Shown: positions 21,826-34,084, counted from the first letter of the stretch. The stretch is DNA of 64,000 nucleotides from Bombyx mori (GCF_030269925.1 NC_085108.1:5766001-5830000), one strand, 5' to 3'. Notes: generated by a model not told the origin, from the letters alone. Program-made: numbers and translations.

Positions 21826-22085
21826 GGACACATTGCCAGAAAGAGAGGTGACTATTTGGAAAAGCTGGTGGTAACAGGCAAGGTATGCGCAAGAAGGCCC
21901 TAAAACAGAAGTCCAACGCGCTGGTCGGACCAGATACGCTCCACTCTCAACACTTCAGTCCAAGTTGCTGTCCACACAGCCGAGAATAGGCAGGAATGGC
22001 GCAGGGTAATCCAGGAGAAAGTTGTTAGAAGTGGCCACGACCCTCAGCATTGAGGATTATCGACGCGAGGAGAAGGAGGAGGCTG
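21826..22085 (+). mobile_element. Non-LTR retrotransposon C-terminal remnant
   Basis: FFGHIARK opens one frame. After a shift, RWSDQIRSTLNTSVQVAVHT-type, EWRRVIQEKVVRSGHDPQH and stop. Ends GGCCACGACCCTCAGCATTG, the start of Bm1. Confidence 0.72.
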
Positions 22086-22090
22086 AAATC

Positions 22091-23670
22091 GGTCGAGACT
22101 ATCAGTGATGCTTCCTAATGTTCATACCAGGGTCCATAGACCTCTATAAATTTTGCTTAGATTGCAGTGGGGCTTTTAGGCAGCCCGCAGGCTGATGACC
22201 TTCGTCTTTCATCAGATTGCGCCACATATCATAATGTCGAATGAAACACAAAATTGGCGAATAAAATTTATTTACACGGCAACACTCATCACGTGCCGCC
22301 AAAGACTCAGTCAAAGAGAACCTCGTACGACGGGAATAGGTTAAATCCTTTAGCTATCTCTTTTTTAGCAGATACGACGTTTATTTAGCGGTGACACGGT
22401 TCTCAAAGCACTAATATTCACTAGTGAGGAAGTCATAATTGTTGCTGAATATTTGAAATCTCCATTTTATATCCTCTAATTATATTTACGGTACATTTCT
22501 AAGGAAATGTCTTATTTCGAAAGTTTAATATGTTATTTAAACTACTATTTTATTGCTCTCTAAGTACAGTATGTTATTATTTTACATGAAAAGTGGGATA
22601 GTCTCGTTATTTTATGATTAATATACAAAAAAATCAAAGAGAAAGAAAAAAGATTTTATTAAACATGCGTCACATAAACAATAACATCAGTTAGAACGAA
22701 AAAATATGATTTAGTTACATCATTTTAATATTTAAAAAGTGTCAAAATTTTACCTTCTAATCCAACGAAAGAATCTGTTGCCAGCCTTCTTCGTGTTATT
22801 TTTCTTCTTTTTCCCCATTTTCTTTCATCCGTTTTACAATCATTAATCACGCAACACTATTGTCAAAAAAAAAAAAACACTGTATCACTGTCTGTGGTCC
22901 ACAAGGGGGATGCCGAATTCAAAAAAATTCCAAGTTCAAATTTAGAACTAAACGCGTCGCGGGCACACACTGCATTGGCATGTCCTTATCTTGTATAATT
23001 AGTTTGTTCGAACTTGCCCGAATAACTTCGAAATTTGTCACTGGCCGGAACAGAAGAACCCTAATGTTGTTCTCTATTTAAAAAGAATTTAAAATTCGAT
23101 TTTAATATTTAGAACACAGAATTTAAGATACATACGCTCCTCATGTTTATATTAAGCTGTATTTATTATTATTATTCACATTAACGAACTGAACGTCGCG
23201 GTGAACAGTCGCGCACTGGCGCGAGGCCACATTTAAATTTAGAAGCACGAGAGAGAGAAACTCAAATATAAAAAAAGAAAAAATGCACTTCCAGAGAAAT
23301 GCAGCTCGTTTATTTTCGGTCTAAGACGATGAATATTTGATATGAAACTTAATTATAAAGGTATAGAGTTGTTTTGAGAAAGCATAGGCTAGGCCACAAG
23401 ACAAGCGGGGACAAGATGGCTGAAAAGGTATTTCGTTTTTGGAATTCTTAGACTGAGCTCTGTGGCACTTAGGAAGACGCCGTGTCTAGACCGACAATAG
23501 ACTAAATTGGGCTGTTGATGGTCAACAATTATCCAATAAAAATAAATAGTAAGATGAAAGTAATTTAAAAAAAAAACAAAAAATTAATTGCTAATCACAT
23601 TTTCAGTTTATCTATTATTTAGTATATCAAACGACTTCTTCGGAAATTTATAAAGAAAATTTTTAATTTT
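22091..23670. other. Repeat-poor stretch, one weak exon candidate
   Basis: No mobile element recognised. Holds the minus-strand candidate at 22754-22818. A GC-richer spot at 23190-23235 may be regulatory. Confidence 0.45.
22754..22818 (-). CDS. Weak candidate first exon, Lys-rich start
   Basis: On the minus strand ATG-GGG opens 21 codons (MGKKKKNNTKKAGNRFFRWI...) ending at AG|GTAAAA. Basic N-terminal residues and Gly2 could suit a membrane-anchored protein, but poly-Lys also arises by chance from AAA-rich DNA. No second exon was found. Confidence 0.2.
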
Positions 23671-23682
23671 ATTTATTTATTT

Positions 23683-23914
23683 CTTTATTGCTTAGATGGT
23701 TGGACGAGCTCACAGCCCACCTGGTGTTAAGTGGTTACAGGAGCCCATAGACATCTACAACGTAAATGCGCCACCCACCTTGAGATATAAGTTGTAAGGT
23801 CTCAGTATAGTTACAACGGCTGCCCCGCCCCGAAACGCATTACTGCTTCACGGCAGAAATAGGCAGGGCGGTGGTACCTACCCGCGCGGACTCACAACAG
23901 GTCCTACCACCAGT
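23683..23914 (-). mobile_element. SINE-B copy
   Basis: Complete module; a short deletion removes the CCTTCAAAC part of the core. Confidence 0.88.
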
Positions 23915-24269
23915 AGAAGAAAATAAAAGAAATTTCAAAAGAAACGTTTCAACTCTCCATAATTAGCGGGGGCCCGAAAATTTTACGATTAATTCAAATT
24001 GTATTTTCGATAATCGAGTGTCGAATGAACCAGTACAACGTGATCTCCGTTTTCATTCAACGTATTCGCGTGGCGGGTTCAATTGTTTATTGAAATTTAA
24101 GCCCGTCAGAACTACTACTACACAAGGAGCTTGGAAATGAAATTATCATGGGCAAATTTAAATGGTAGTGACGTCATCGTAATTATTAATACTCTAATTT
24201 AATTCCTTACGCCAAGAAAAACAATTGATTCAAATTACGTCCGTCACTAGTTGTACTGCAGTGTATATC

Positions 24270-24476
24270 TTTTTTTTTTTTTTTTTTTCTCGGGCCGGGG
24301 GCCGAACCTCCTACGAGGTCCTCGCGCCTAGGGGGCGCGCGGGGTATGTGAGACTCAACGATCTGCAGGTGTTGAGAGCAGATCGCGGGCCCAAGGATTT
24401 TAGGGCCCACCCACTAAACGACTCCCCTGCACTCTTACACCCGACGTCCGATCTCCGTCCGGGGTCAGAACCCGTA
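24270..24476 (-). mobile_element. LINE-D 3' end with poly(A) tail
   Basis: The T-run at 24270 is the tail; GC-rich body. Imperfect copies of the site, GTACTGCAGTGTATATC (24253-24269) and GTACATCGCAGTATACATC (24494-24512), flank it. Confidence 0.65.
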
Positions 24477-24528
24477 CATCTATCATGTACATCGTACATC
24501 GCAGTATACATCTAGTCTATCTATTCTA

Positions 24529-24824
24529 TCTTTATATATATAAAAATGAATTGCTGTTCGTTAGTCTCGCTAAAACTCGAGAACGGCTGGACCGATTTAG
24601 CTAATTTTGGTCTTGAATTATTTGTGGAAGTCCAGAGAAGGTTTAAAAGGTAGGATTAATATGAAAATACTCGGAATTAAATAAAAATAACAATTTTGTT
24701 TTCCCTTTGATGAGTTGTAACCCGTCGGACGGATTCCTTTTGTTTGTTTTATGTTTACTTTATACAAAAGTTTAGGTCTTTTATTTATCGATTGAGGCAC
24801 TACGAAGTCTGCCGGGTCAGCTAG
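24529..24824 (+). mobile_element. Non-autonomous Helitron, AATGAATTGCTGTTC family
   Basis: Start TCTTTATATATATAAAAATG, end GCCGGGTCAGCTAG then T. Confidence 0.82.
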
Positions 24825-24896
24825 TCCTAAATAAAACTTTGAATATCATACATTCTGTACATTCGCAGTCTTGTTTGAGCGTAGAACAATATTTTT

Positions 24897-25256
24897 TTTT
24901 ATGATTGCAGGGTTATTGGTGGCCTGGAGGCCTTTCCAGTTTCACCAGGACAGGTGGGCGAGCAAAGGCTCAGCCAGGAGGGGTGGGATTTGCTAACAGC
25001 TACCCGAGCGCCTCCGAAGGAGACCTAACAGCTCAAGAGTAGCTGCTTCGCGAATGAATCTACTACCGGATCGGAATCGCGACCCGCTGAGAAGATCCGG
25101 CGAGAAACTCAGCGAGCTGATTCATGGGTTAGGTTGCACGGCGAACTCTTTGTCGAGTTCGACGAGTACGGTTACCGGGGTCCCTAAGCCTGCTCCTAGT
25201 GTTAGAGCTGAAGGCGTCTAATGCAAAGGTTATTGGATCTGATGGATCCGTAAGAC
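24897..25256 (-). mobile_element. Bm1-related variant SINE
   Basis: Keeps ACCGGATCGGAATCGCGACC and GAGAAGATCCGGCGAGAAAC, but the tail half (GGGTTATTGGTGGCCTGGAG, CAGGTGGGCGAGCAAAGGCT) and the far end differ from ordinary Bm1. Confidence 0.7.
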
Positions 25257-26318
25257 AAAAATAATATGTATGTACAACTACTTTCACACTTTAATCTCGC
25301 ATATTTTAAATTAAAATCATCATTACATTATTTCCGATTTTTCGATTATTCATTTTATTAAATTAAATTAAATCGAATTAGTAATTTTGATTAAGTCTTA
25401 TGACAGGGGAGAGTCGAAGTCAAAACATGCAATTTAAAAAAAAAAAAAAGACTCCTCAGACTAAACCAAAATAATAAATATAATCTGTGACATTGCGGAG
25501 AAAAAAAAATGTCTGACGGAAGACAGCGAAGACAGCTCAGACTTCAGACGAAACAGATACACGGACGAGCATATGAGTCATGCAAGTACACTCTTAATTA
25601 TAAAGTAAATGGAGATCAGTTTAGGATTGTAGTAAACATTGCACTTGCGACCTTTTGGTTAGTAAACGCAACCGGAGTTCAAGGCCAGGCCTGTACTAGG
25701 TTCATTGTTTTCCAAAAAAAAGTTAGTTACTTAATTGCTAAATAAAAATTTATGGATTTAAAATTCTCAATATGACGCCATATTGGAATATAAACGTTTA
25801 AAATGATCTTACTGATGAGTGAGTTACTTGTAAATTTTATATTTCAATTTTGATACGACTCGGAATGATAATGAAAGAAAATAAAGAAAGAAAACAGCAT
25901 ATTTTTTGTTTGTTAAAAATACATGGGAAAATACTTAAAAATTTTAGAAACTTTTTTTTTGCTAATCCTTAAAATAGTCATCACACTTGGAGACAAATGA
26001 AAAGTATTTTATGTCGTTTCAAATATTCACCTTGAGCAAGCTGAGATTTAGAAGAATTGAAACGTAATTCTAATTTAAAAACTGCAATTCCATAGATTTT
26101 CGTCATAATCGAAATAAATATATCTACTTAAATGTGTTTATTTACGTTTATTCAGGTACATAGCCTATTTGACTATGATATTACTCATAGTTTATGGACA
26201 CCGCTCATATCCGCAAGACTTTAAGGTCACACCTAAGTAATAAAAAAAAACAACGACCACCAACATAAGTACAATACATAAGTAATTCCAATTGCAAATA
26301 CTTGAATTTGGTTTATAT
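25257..26318. other. No gene assigned
   Basis: AT-rich. A 78-codon plus ORF (25509-25745) starts MSDGRQRRQLRLQTK but shows no family or splice context. Confidence 0.45.
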
Positions 26319-26594
26319 GAGTCGTCTATTATCAAAGGCGGCAATCTGTGCATTTGGACAAAAAAAAATTATTGATATGTCAATACAGATTTATTTGAAT
26401 ATAATCGTCTCCTTCAAAGAATACGGTTCAAAACCTGCATTAAATAAAGGTTAATAGTTAACCTGTTATTTATCGAAGATGTCGTTCCGAAGAGTTTTGT
26501 GACTGCCAATGGAATACAAAGTCAATAATTCGTTTTTCTGATTTACCAATCATTGTCCAAAAGTCAGATTGCCGCCTTTGATAATAGTCGACTC
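26319..26594. mobile_element. Twin MITE copy A
   Basis: Inverted termini GAGTCG(T/A)CTATTATCAAAG followed by GCGGCAATCTG, 276 bp, flanked by ATAT on both sides. Confidence 0.88.
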
Positions 26595-26596
26595 AT

Positions 26597-26684
26597 ATAT
26601 ACTTTTTATTTTAATGCGGGCAACCATCTCATACCATTGCATATACTTTTTATTTTAATGCGGGCAACCATCTCATATCATTGC
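26597..26684. repeat. Tandem duplication, 2 x 44 bp
   Basis: ATATACTTTTTATTTTAATG... unit repeated at 26597 and 26641 with one visible change. Confidence 0.92.
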
Positions 26685-26982
26685 ATATAATTATTACGTA
26701 TACAAAACATACACATCCGAATACAAATTACGAAACTTATAAAATATTTCAAAAATGAATACGACCTATTTATCCTCTCTAACAATCCATTAAACACGTA
26801 ACCTCGTATTAAAATGTCAATTATGAATCACAAGTTGCGTACATTGTTTGCGAAGACTACAACAATGGCGGACATGTTCTCAAGAACGCATTCAGATCCC
26901 GTGAAAACACGTCAGTGAGAACACCGCTCTAGCTTGACCTGTAGTATGGTTTGTGAGCATTGTACAAACCGCATACATAATT

Positions 26983-27259
26983 GAGTCGACTATTATCAAA
27001 GCCGGCAATGTGACTTTTGGACAATTATTGGTAAATCAGAAAAACAAATTATTGACTTTGTATTCCATTGGCAGTCACAAAACTCTTCTGAACGACATCT
27101 TAGATAAATAACAGGTTAAGTATTAACCTTTATTTAATGCAGGTTTTGAACCGTATTCTTTGAAGGAGACGATTATATTCAAATCAATCTGTATTGACAT
27201 ATCAATAATTTTTTTTTGTCCAAATGCACAGATTTGCCACCTTTGATAATAGACGACTC
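26983..27259. mobile_element. Twin MITE copy B, opposite orientation
   Basis: Same termini and interior as 26319-26594 but reversed, 277 bp, flanked by AATT on both sides. Confidence 0.88.
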
Positions 27260-28789
27260 AATTACAAAAGACAACGGAACGTCAATAGAACAAACGCAGG
27301 TCACGTGTCACTGGACTCGTGCACTTTCGCGCGCTGACGAAAGGGAGAATGACACGCGTTCCATTTTCGAATGGGCTTCCTGTTTCGGTTTACGAAATTT
27401 CTACGTATTCAACTCTTTTCTGACGCATTCCATTTTTTAAAATTAAAGTGACTAGAACGTGAAAATTCGAAATTCAAAAAACTTGATTTCGCGGTTGTTT
27501 TTTTTTTGTGTTAAATATTTGAACCGAAGACGTCATAAGAAATACGTTTTCGTCTACACGTCTTTTTAGGCACCGTATTATCCTAGAACACTCGCGTCGG
27601 GTCCTGAGGCGGCGTCAGTTGTGAGCAAACACAACGCGGCGACTAACCGACTGGATTCACGAGAAAATGTTAGCATTTCGAGGAAGTCACTGTTTAATTA
27701 TAGTACGCGATGAAACTTCTGTGTGGAATAGAAGAATACGTAAAGAATAAAGATGAGACTGTTACAGATTACTCATCGTTGTCGAAATATATTTAAGCCT
27801 TTGAGCGCGAAACGTCGATAGATCGACTTTGCGAAGCGTCGGAATACCGACCATTGCGTGGTTCGATCATAGGTATTAGGTATCGACTTGTACGGACGTG
27901 TTTTAGCATTTAAAACGTTTTTATTAATTTAATAACATTTGTAAATAACCATTTAAAATTATTTTTCTGTGTTTGGCATTGATTTTTTTTAATTATAAGG
28001 TTTTTTGTGACGTATTTTTTTTTTAATCTTTTGCCATTTTTGAAAATGTGAAAATAACTGTTTTGTTATTTACACCCAAAAATTAAAGAATAATTTTTAT
28101 TAATGATAGTGAGGCAAAAAAATATTAAATAATATCAATGGCACCGATAATTCCTTCGATTAATACAAAGTAAACAGTTATTAATTGATTAATATCCTTC
28201 TGTTTTTGTATAGCATTTATTTATCACGTATGACGTTACTATGCTGACGGATTATATCTGCTTTGCTGTACAAAATGTTATCTGTAATTTTTCAGTGTAC
28301 TGTGATATTATTTATAATATGTCGCAGTATCCGATTTATTTTGGCAATGATTTCGAATGTTCGTTTACAGAGTACGATAAATCGTATCTTTATCCGATAT
28401 CGGGGGTAGTTTTTTTTTATAAAGTTATGACGTGAATGTAATTAACAGAGATATTCTCCACATTTTATAAAAAACAATTAGTTATTAGTAAGTATAATTT
28501 CTCAAGAGCTATCCTCTCCTTTTCTCTGTCTCTGTAATTTTGACTAGACGAAGAACCGACAAATGACTAATTCATTTTTTTAAATATGGACAGATCTTAT
28601 AGAAAAAATAATTAGCAAATATATTTCTGTAACATATTTCAAAACTCAACATTTTTTAAGCACAATCACAAGCTGCTTAAAGGAGAAAAATGTTTCGAAT
28701 AGGTACAGCAGTTAATTCTTTTTATTGATTGACTGTTATGAATAATTGCGTTGACTTTATAAAAATATTCAACTTTTATTATATTACAC
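27260..28789. other. No gene assigned
   Basis: 27.28-27.37 and 27.58-27.90 kb are GC- and CpG-richer than the surroundings and could be promoter or noncoding exon. The rest is strongly AT-rich. Confidence 0.45.
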
Positions 28790-29365
28790 ATACATATCGA
28801 GGGACCAAAAAGCTATTTGGTTATCTATATATATAAAAATGAATTGCTGTTCGTTAGTCTCGCTAAAACTCGAGAACGGCTGGACCGATTTGGCTAATTT
28901 TGGTGTTGAATTATTTGTGGAAGTCCAGAGAAGGTTTAAAAGGTAGATAAATATGAAAATGCTCGGAATGAAATAAAAATAACAATTTTGTTTTTCCTTT
29001 GATGTGTCCCCCGTCGGACGGATTCCTTTTGTTTGTTTTAAGTTTATTTTATACAAAACTTTAGGTCTTTTATTTATCGATTGAGGCACTAAGAAGTCTG
29101 CCGGATCAGCTAGTAAAATATAAAGTAACGTCTCGCTCAATACGCGACATTTATCTTTGTATTATGCACCAAACGTGCGTTTTATTTGGTGCTATAGAAT
29201 CGACAGTCTGGCGATTGTGATTAAACTTCAAAATTAAGTCTACGAGTATTCCATTGAAATAGCTGCAGAAGTTTTTTTGTTATGATATTTTTTTCACATT
29301 ATCAACTTTAAATGACTTTCCTATAAAGTTGGAAAAAATGTCGCTTAGACACCAGTACCGTTTTT
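28790..29365. repeat. Dispersed repeat W, copy 3, split by a Helitron
   Basis: AAAAAGCTATTTGG before the Helitron; AATACGCGACATTTATCTTTG and TATAAAGTTGGAAAAAATGTCG after it. Confidence 0.65.
28824..29113 (+). mobile_element. Non-autonomous Helitron, AATGAATTGCTGTTC family
   Basis: TCTATATATATAAAAATG to GCCGGATCAGCTAG, between A and T; close to the copy at 24529. Confidence 0.84.
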
Positions 29366-29711
29366 TTCGATAAACTTAAAAAAATATATGTAAAAAAAAT
29401 TCAATCTTAAAATACTTCGAGACGCATGCAAATAGATAGGCGGATATCAACAAAAACATTTTTAATCTACACGACTAGTTGAACTGAACCATTACGACAA
29501 ATCGTATCGTATCTAATAATTAATATTGACCTTGATAACTTTTTCAATTCACAATAAGTAATTAACAGCAATAAACGAAACGGAGCCAAGGCTCTCGTAT
29601 GTGTCCGCCCAAGGTGATAGAAGCACTTGTACCTACGTCCAATCGTGTCGCGTGTAATAAAAGTATTTAATTATACAACCCAATACCGATCCTACCTGAT
29701 GGTAGATGGTA

Positions 29712-29934
29712 GATGTTCCGTTATAACTACTGAACCATGCATCCGATTGACATGAAACTTGGTATCCATGTAGAAAATAAATGTACTTAATGGATAGGCT
29801 AATATTTATATGAGTGTTGGACTCCCTACACCAGTTGCGGGGGCGTTAATGATGAGAATCTTTGTGGGGGTGAAAAATAATAATGTTAATACTAAATGAC
29901 CAGCGAAACGGACGGTTACAGCAAGTATTATATA
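29712..29934 (+). mobile_element. Helitron, GGACGG-TACAGC family, decayed 3' end
   Basis: ACTGAACCATGCATCCGATTGAC, GGGAGTCCAACACTC complement, CGAAACGGACGGTTACAGC then AAGT instead of TAGT. Confidence 0.68.
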
Positions 29935-29944
29935 TTAATTCAAA

Positions 29945-30058
29945 CGTTGTGTACAAATTCAGCCCTTTGTCTTGTGTTGTCGTGCGCGCATAGCCTATGT
30001 TGCAAGCCAGATCTTGTTTTTTTTATGTATCTTTTTACCCTGTGATGTAAATAAATAA
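29945..30058 (+). repeat. Repeat U, copy 1 (retroelement 3' end-like)
   Basis: GTGTACAAATTCAGCCCTTTG, GTTGCAAGCCAGATCTTG, then TAAATAAATAAAATAAAA. Recurs reversed at 59152-59330. Confidence 0.6.
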
Positions 30059-30529
30059 AATAAAACAATAGTAAACATATCCATATACTTTTTTATACTC
30101 AAAATAGCTGTATAATTATAGCAGTTAACGAAACAACGTGTTAATTTTATTACAGCATAAATAACGAGCAGTGATCCCCCGGACAAACCCTAGCGTCTCG
30201 GGATCGCGACGAAGCTATTCCAGTAAACAGGGCTTAGCAATCTTTGGGTAAATTATATGAAAATAAATAAATCCTTTTTTTATTATTAAACATTCGATAT
30301 GGTAATAACATAGTTTTGAATTGCGGTCCCTTTTTAAATATACTTCAGAAAGTTAGTGTTTTTAGCCTCAAACTAAAGGAAAACCATGTTATCCTAACTG
30401 AAGTATATCGAAGGCGACTTATTTGTACAGTGGCTTGAAGGTGGAAAGGTGCTGAAAAGACAAGAACTTTGATAGTTATATGATGATTGGTTTGAAAATA
30501 AGCAGCAACTAGCTATGAAGGACAGCTTT

Positions 30530-30776
30530 TTTTATTTTTTATTTACTGCTTAGATAGGTGGACGAGCTCACAGCCCACCTGGTGTTAAGTAGTTACTGGA
30601 GCCCATAGACATCTACAACGTAAATGCGCCACCCACCTTGAGATATAAGTTCTAAGGTCTCAGTATAGTTACAACGGCTGCCCCATCCTTCAAACCGAAA
30701 CGCATTACTGCTTCACGACAGAAATAGGCGGGTGGTGGTACCTACCCGTGCGGACTCACAAGAGCTCTTACCACCA
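30530..30776 (-). mobile_element. SINE-B copy
   Basis: Complete module, tail ATTTACTGCTTAGATAGG, head GAGCTCTTACCACC. Confidence 0.9.
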
Positions 30777-30777
30777 T

Positions 30778-32028
30778 TAAAAAGTCTTAATAGTCTTTAG
30801 AATTAAGAGTCTTTAATATTTGACTCCATGGCTCCGGTTAGACATGCGGCCACATCAGCAACTCTATAATAACAATAAAAATGGGCTGAACATTGTAATG
30901 CGGAGGATAATTGTGAGTTCTTGATAAGAAACAAAAACCATGGATGCGGAAAAGATTGGAACGTCTACTATGAAAAGGATTAAAATTGAACAAGGAAGGA
31001 ACAGCGTACGGAGAAAGACGATAGCTTGAATTACGAACTTGATCGTCCCGAAGGTTCTAGATCTAATCGCGACTGGTAAATACTTTTACCCCGTACTCAA
31101 CGCCCTTAAAATAAAGTTGAAAATTGCAGATCACATTTGATGGTGGTTGCGAGGTAGGATTATTAATTATCAGTGTTCTCAATGATCGAAATCAAATCAA
31201 TACGAAAACTGTAATATCATCAAGGCCTGTACGTTTTTTAAGAATAATAATTAAAAAAATGAAAAAAAGTTGACAAAAGTCAAGAGGCACAGATAATTTA
31301 TTCGGGTAATAACACCAACTGTCAAAACATTGTGTGTACTTTTATTAATTTTATATTAATATTGTTGTGTACTTTAACCAATGTATATTTTAGGTGGAAA
31401 TGCTTATTTTAATGAATCAACTCTGTGAAATTTCATTATAATCCTTCAGTGTGTATTTTGAGTAATTGTGACCATTCTAGTCATAGTCCGTGCGCAATTC
31501 ATTGCCATAGCAAAAATCACTTATACGTTTGTAATCTAAAGGTTATTTTTGAAATTTACAGGTACGTTATTCAAATAGCTGTCACGCGTTTTCTTTTCAG
31601 AGAAGGTCTGTATTATTTATCCTTGCTTCGCGGGATCAATATTTCTCTTGAATTTCACAAATATAAACTACAAAGGGAACCATCACACAAATTCCTCTAA
31701 TATCTTTCAAGATAACGTAAATGTCAACTGTCATGCGTGTGTTTATTATTATCTGTGACTAGAGTCGCGTCCAGTACCGCCAACTATTCGGTGCAATCTG
31801 GACGAAAGCCAAATCGCAATAGGCATGGGTGCGTTGACCTCTTTATGTGATCTTCTTTTTGTGTCTGCTTGCTTTGATACATTCGTAATGCGAATTAAAC
31901 GTTAGGAATAGCGCTTGTGTTAACATGTTTGGGTTCCGTAAACACATCGGTTCAAGACTGGATGGAACTACATATTTATGTATATCAGATTATATTCGAC
32001 TAGCAACCGGCCCTGGCTTCGGACCGAC
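30778..32028. other. No gene assigned
   Basis: Repeat-poor. The 91-codon ORF at 31425 has no recognised domain. Confidence 0.45.
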
Positions 32029-32410
32029 GATTTTAATTTAAGGGATTTTCTGACCTGGTAACTAAGGCCTTTAAGTCAAGTCTTTTTTAATTTTAATGAA
32101 AACGTTTTTTATATGAAGTTGATGAGATGAGATGATATGGGATGAAATATAATCTCAGTAAAATGTTGGTCATTTACTGAGACTTTTTCAGTGGACTTTT
32201 TGGAGGATCCCGAGAAGTTACGTTCAGCGGCTTGGTTTCATTTTCCCACATTTGTGCACTTCCACAGATACTAAACAGTTAATAAATCACCGTTATTACA
32301 CATTTAAACCTGAAGAAACACTAAATAGACAAAATAAGACAAAGCACACAACTTCACTCCTCGTTTACCCACCCAAAAAGTCCGAACAGACGAAACAGGA
32401 TATTGTGCAC
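32029..32410 (+). repeat. Dispersed repeat X, copy 2
   Basis: Includes the upstream AGGGATTTTCTGACCTGGTAACTAAGGCC part and runs to CTTCACTCCTCG. Confidence 0.75.
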
Positions 32411-32508
32411 AGAGTACATACATTTATCGTAAAGATACTTTAATTACAAAGATAAACATTACGTATTAAAGGAAACGGTGCTTAAACCAAATAGCATTTT
32501 GAATCTTT

Positions 32509-32641
32509 CTTTTTTATTGCTTTAGGGGCGACGAGCTCACAGACCACTTGGTGTTAAGTGGTTACTGGCGCCCATATACATCTGCACAATAAACGCCGCC
32601 GCCCACCTTGAGATATAAGTTCTAAGGTCTCAGTATAGTTA
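32509..32641 (-). mobile_element. SINE-B 3' half
   Basis: Tail to CTCAGTATAGTTA, then unrelated. Confidence 0.82.
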
Positions 32642-32970
32642 TATAGTAATCTCCTCGAATTATTATATTAATGTGTGTGCGCACGTAATTTGAAATAAGA
32701 ACTAAAACAACATTAAAACCTTAGCTACAGAAGCTTTAACTTGAAAAAAAAACCTTATTCGAAGACTGTTTTGGCAAAGAACGCGACACAGATAAAACTT
32801 TACTTAGTGCACAAGCCAACGAAATCGTTGCAATTGGCCCAACATTGGAAGATGTTGGCAGTGTATCGCCATTTTTGAACGAGAATAGCGTAATAAGAAT
32901 TTTACATAGACGTATACAACGTTCTTTTTCTAAACATAAATGTACATATTTCCTGCCTTAAATCAGAATT

Positions 32971-33245
32971 GGGTATATTAGAGGAAGTGTGAAAGTAGCC
33001 CCGGTAATCTGCAAATTAAAGAGCGGACGGTTAGCGTGGTGTGGACATGTGATGCGTAGAGAGAAGATACATGTGACTAGGAGACGTATGGAAATGGTAC
33101 TACAAGATAGAGGGGGAAGAGGTCGACTGAAGAAGACATGGATGGAGCGTGTGAATGACGATATGAGAGAGAGGAGTGAGTGTTGAGATGACGGCTGATA
33201 GAAGAGAATGGAAGAGAAAAATTAGCTGTACCGACCCGATCTAGT
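32971..33245 (+). mobile_element. Non-LTR retrotransposon 3' end
   Basis: Frame VKVAPVICKLKSGRLAWCGH, VMRRE, GRGRLKKTWMERVNDDMRER and stop: the common C-terminal motif of lepidopteran RTE-like elements. Confidence 0.8.
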
Positions 33246-33593
33246 GGGATAAGGTGGAGAAAAAGAAGAAGAAATCAGAATTGAGTTTACTATAATTCTT
33301 AGCCCATTGCAAGGGAGATTCAAACTAGGCGTATTAGACTTTTTTTCGCAACCAAGACATCAAATGCTTTAGTAGTAGTAATAAACCTTTTTAAAAAGAG
33401 ACATAGAATAACTTGTTCTAGATATAACCGCAAAAGTGTTCTGACCCCAATCAACGCCTTCAAAACTAGCGTGTGCACGTTTTAGTATAAACTTTATTAG
33501 CGACGGCGACAGCACACAGGTAAAGTCGTGAGGTGGTTATGTTCTTACGTATTTAAGGGTCGAGACCTTTCGCAAACAGACATATCTCAAGTA
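33246..33593. other. No gene seen
   Basis: Unique-looking sequence. Confidence 0.5.
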
Positions 33594-33837
33594 TTTTTTT
33601 AATGCTTAGATGGGTGGACGAGCTCACGGCCCACCTGGTGTTAAGTGGTCACCGAGGCCCATAGACATCTACAACGTAAATGCCGCCACCCACCTTGAGA
33701 TATGAGTTCTAAGGTCTCAATATAGTTACAACGGCTTCCCCTGCCTTCAAACCGAAACGCATTACTGCTTCACGGAAGAAATAAGCAGGGTGGTGGTACC
33801 TACCTGTGCGGACTCACAAGAGGTCCTACCACCAGTA
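33594..33837 (-). mobile_element. SINE-B copy
   Basis: Complete module from AATGCTTAGATGGGTGG to GAGGTCCTACCACCAG. Confidence 0.9.
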
Positions 33838-34084
33838 AAATGTGTACACGCACCATTGCTGAACTCTTCAGTGTTCTCTCGGCATGGGCTTCTTACGGTC
33901 GGCAACGAAAGGTATATGTTTAATGGACTCAACTCTCTATCTACCACCACACAGTTCTTCACGCCGAATGATGATCCAGAGAATTTAAGTCACGATCGAA
34001 AAAAGGTAGCCTTTTTTTTAGTTATAAATTGATTCAAATGCATCATCTCTACCTATTTATTTTACCGGTGGAGTTAATAATCGG

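Noticed and set aside
24225..24515. 96-codon ORF with a long Phe run
   Set aside because: Phe run is the reversed poly(A) tail of LINE-D.
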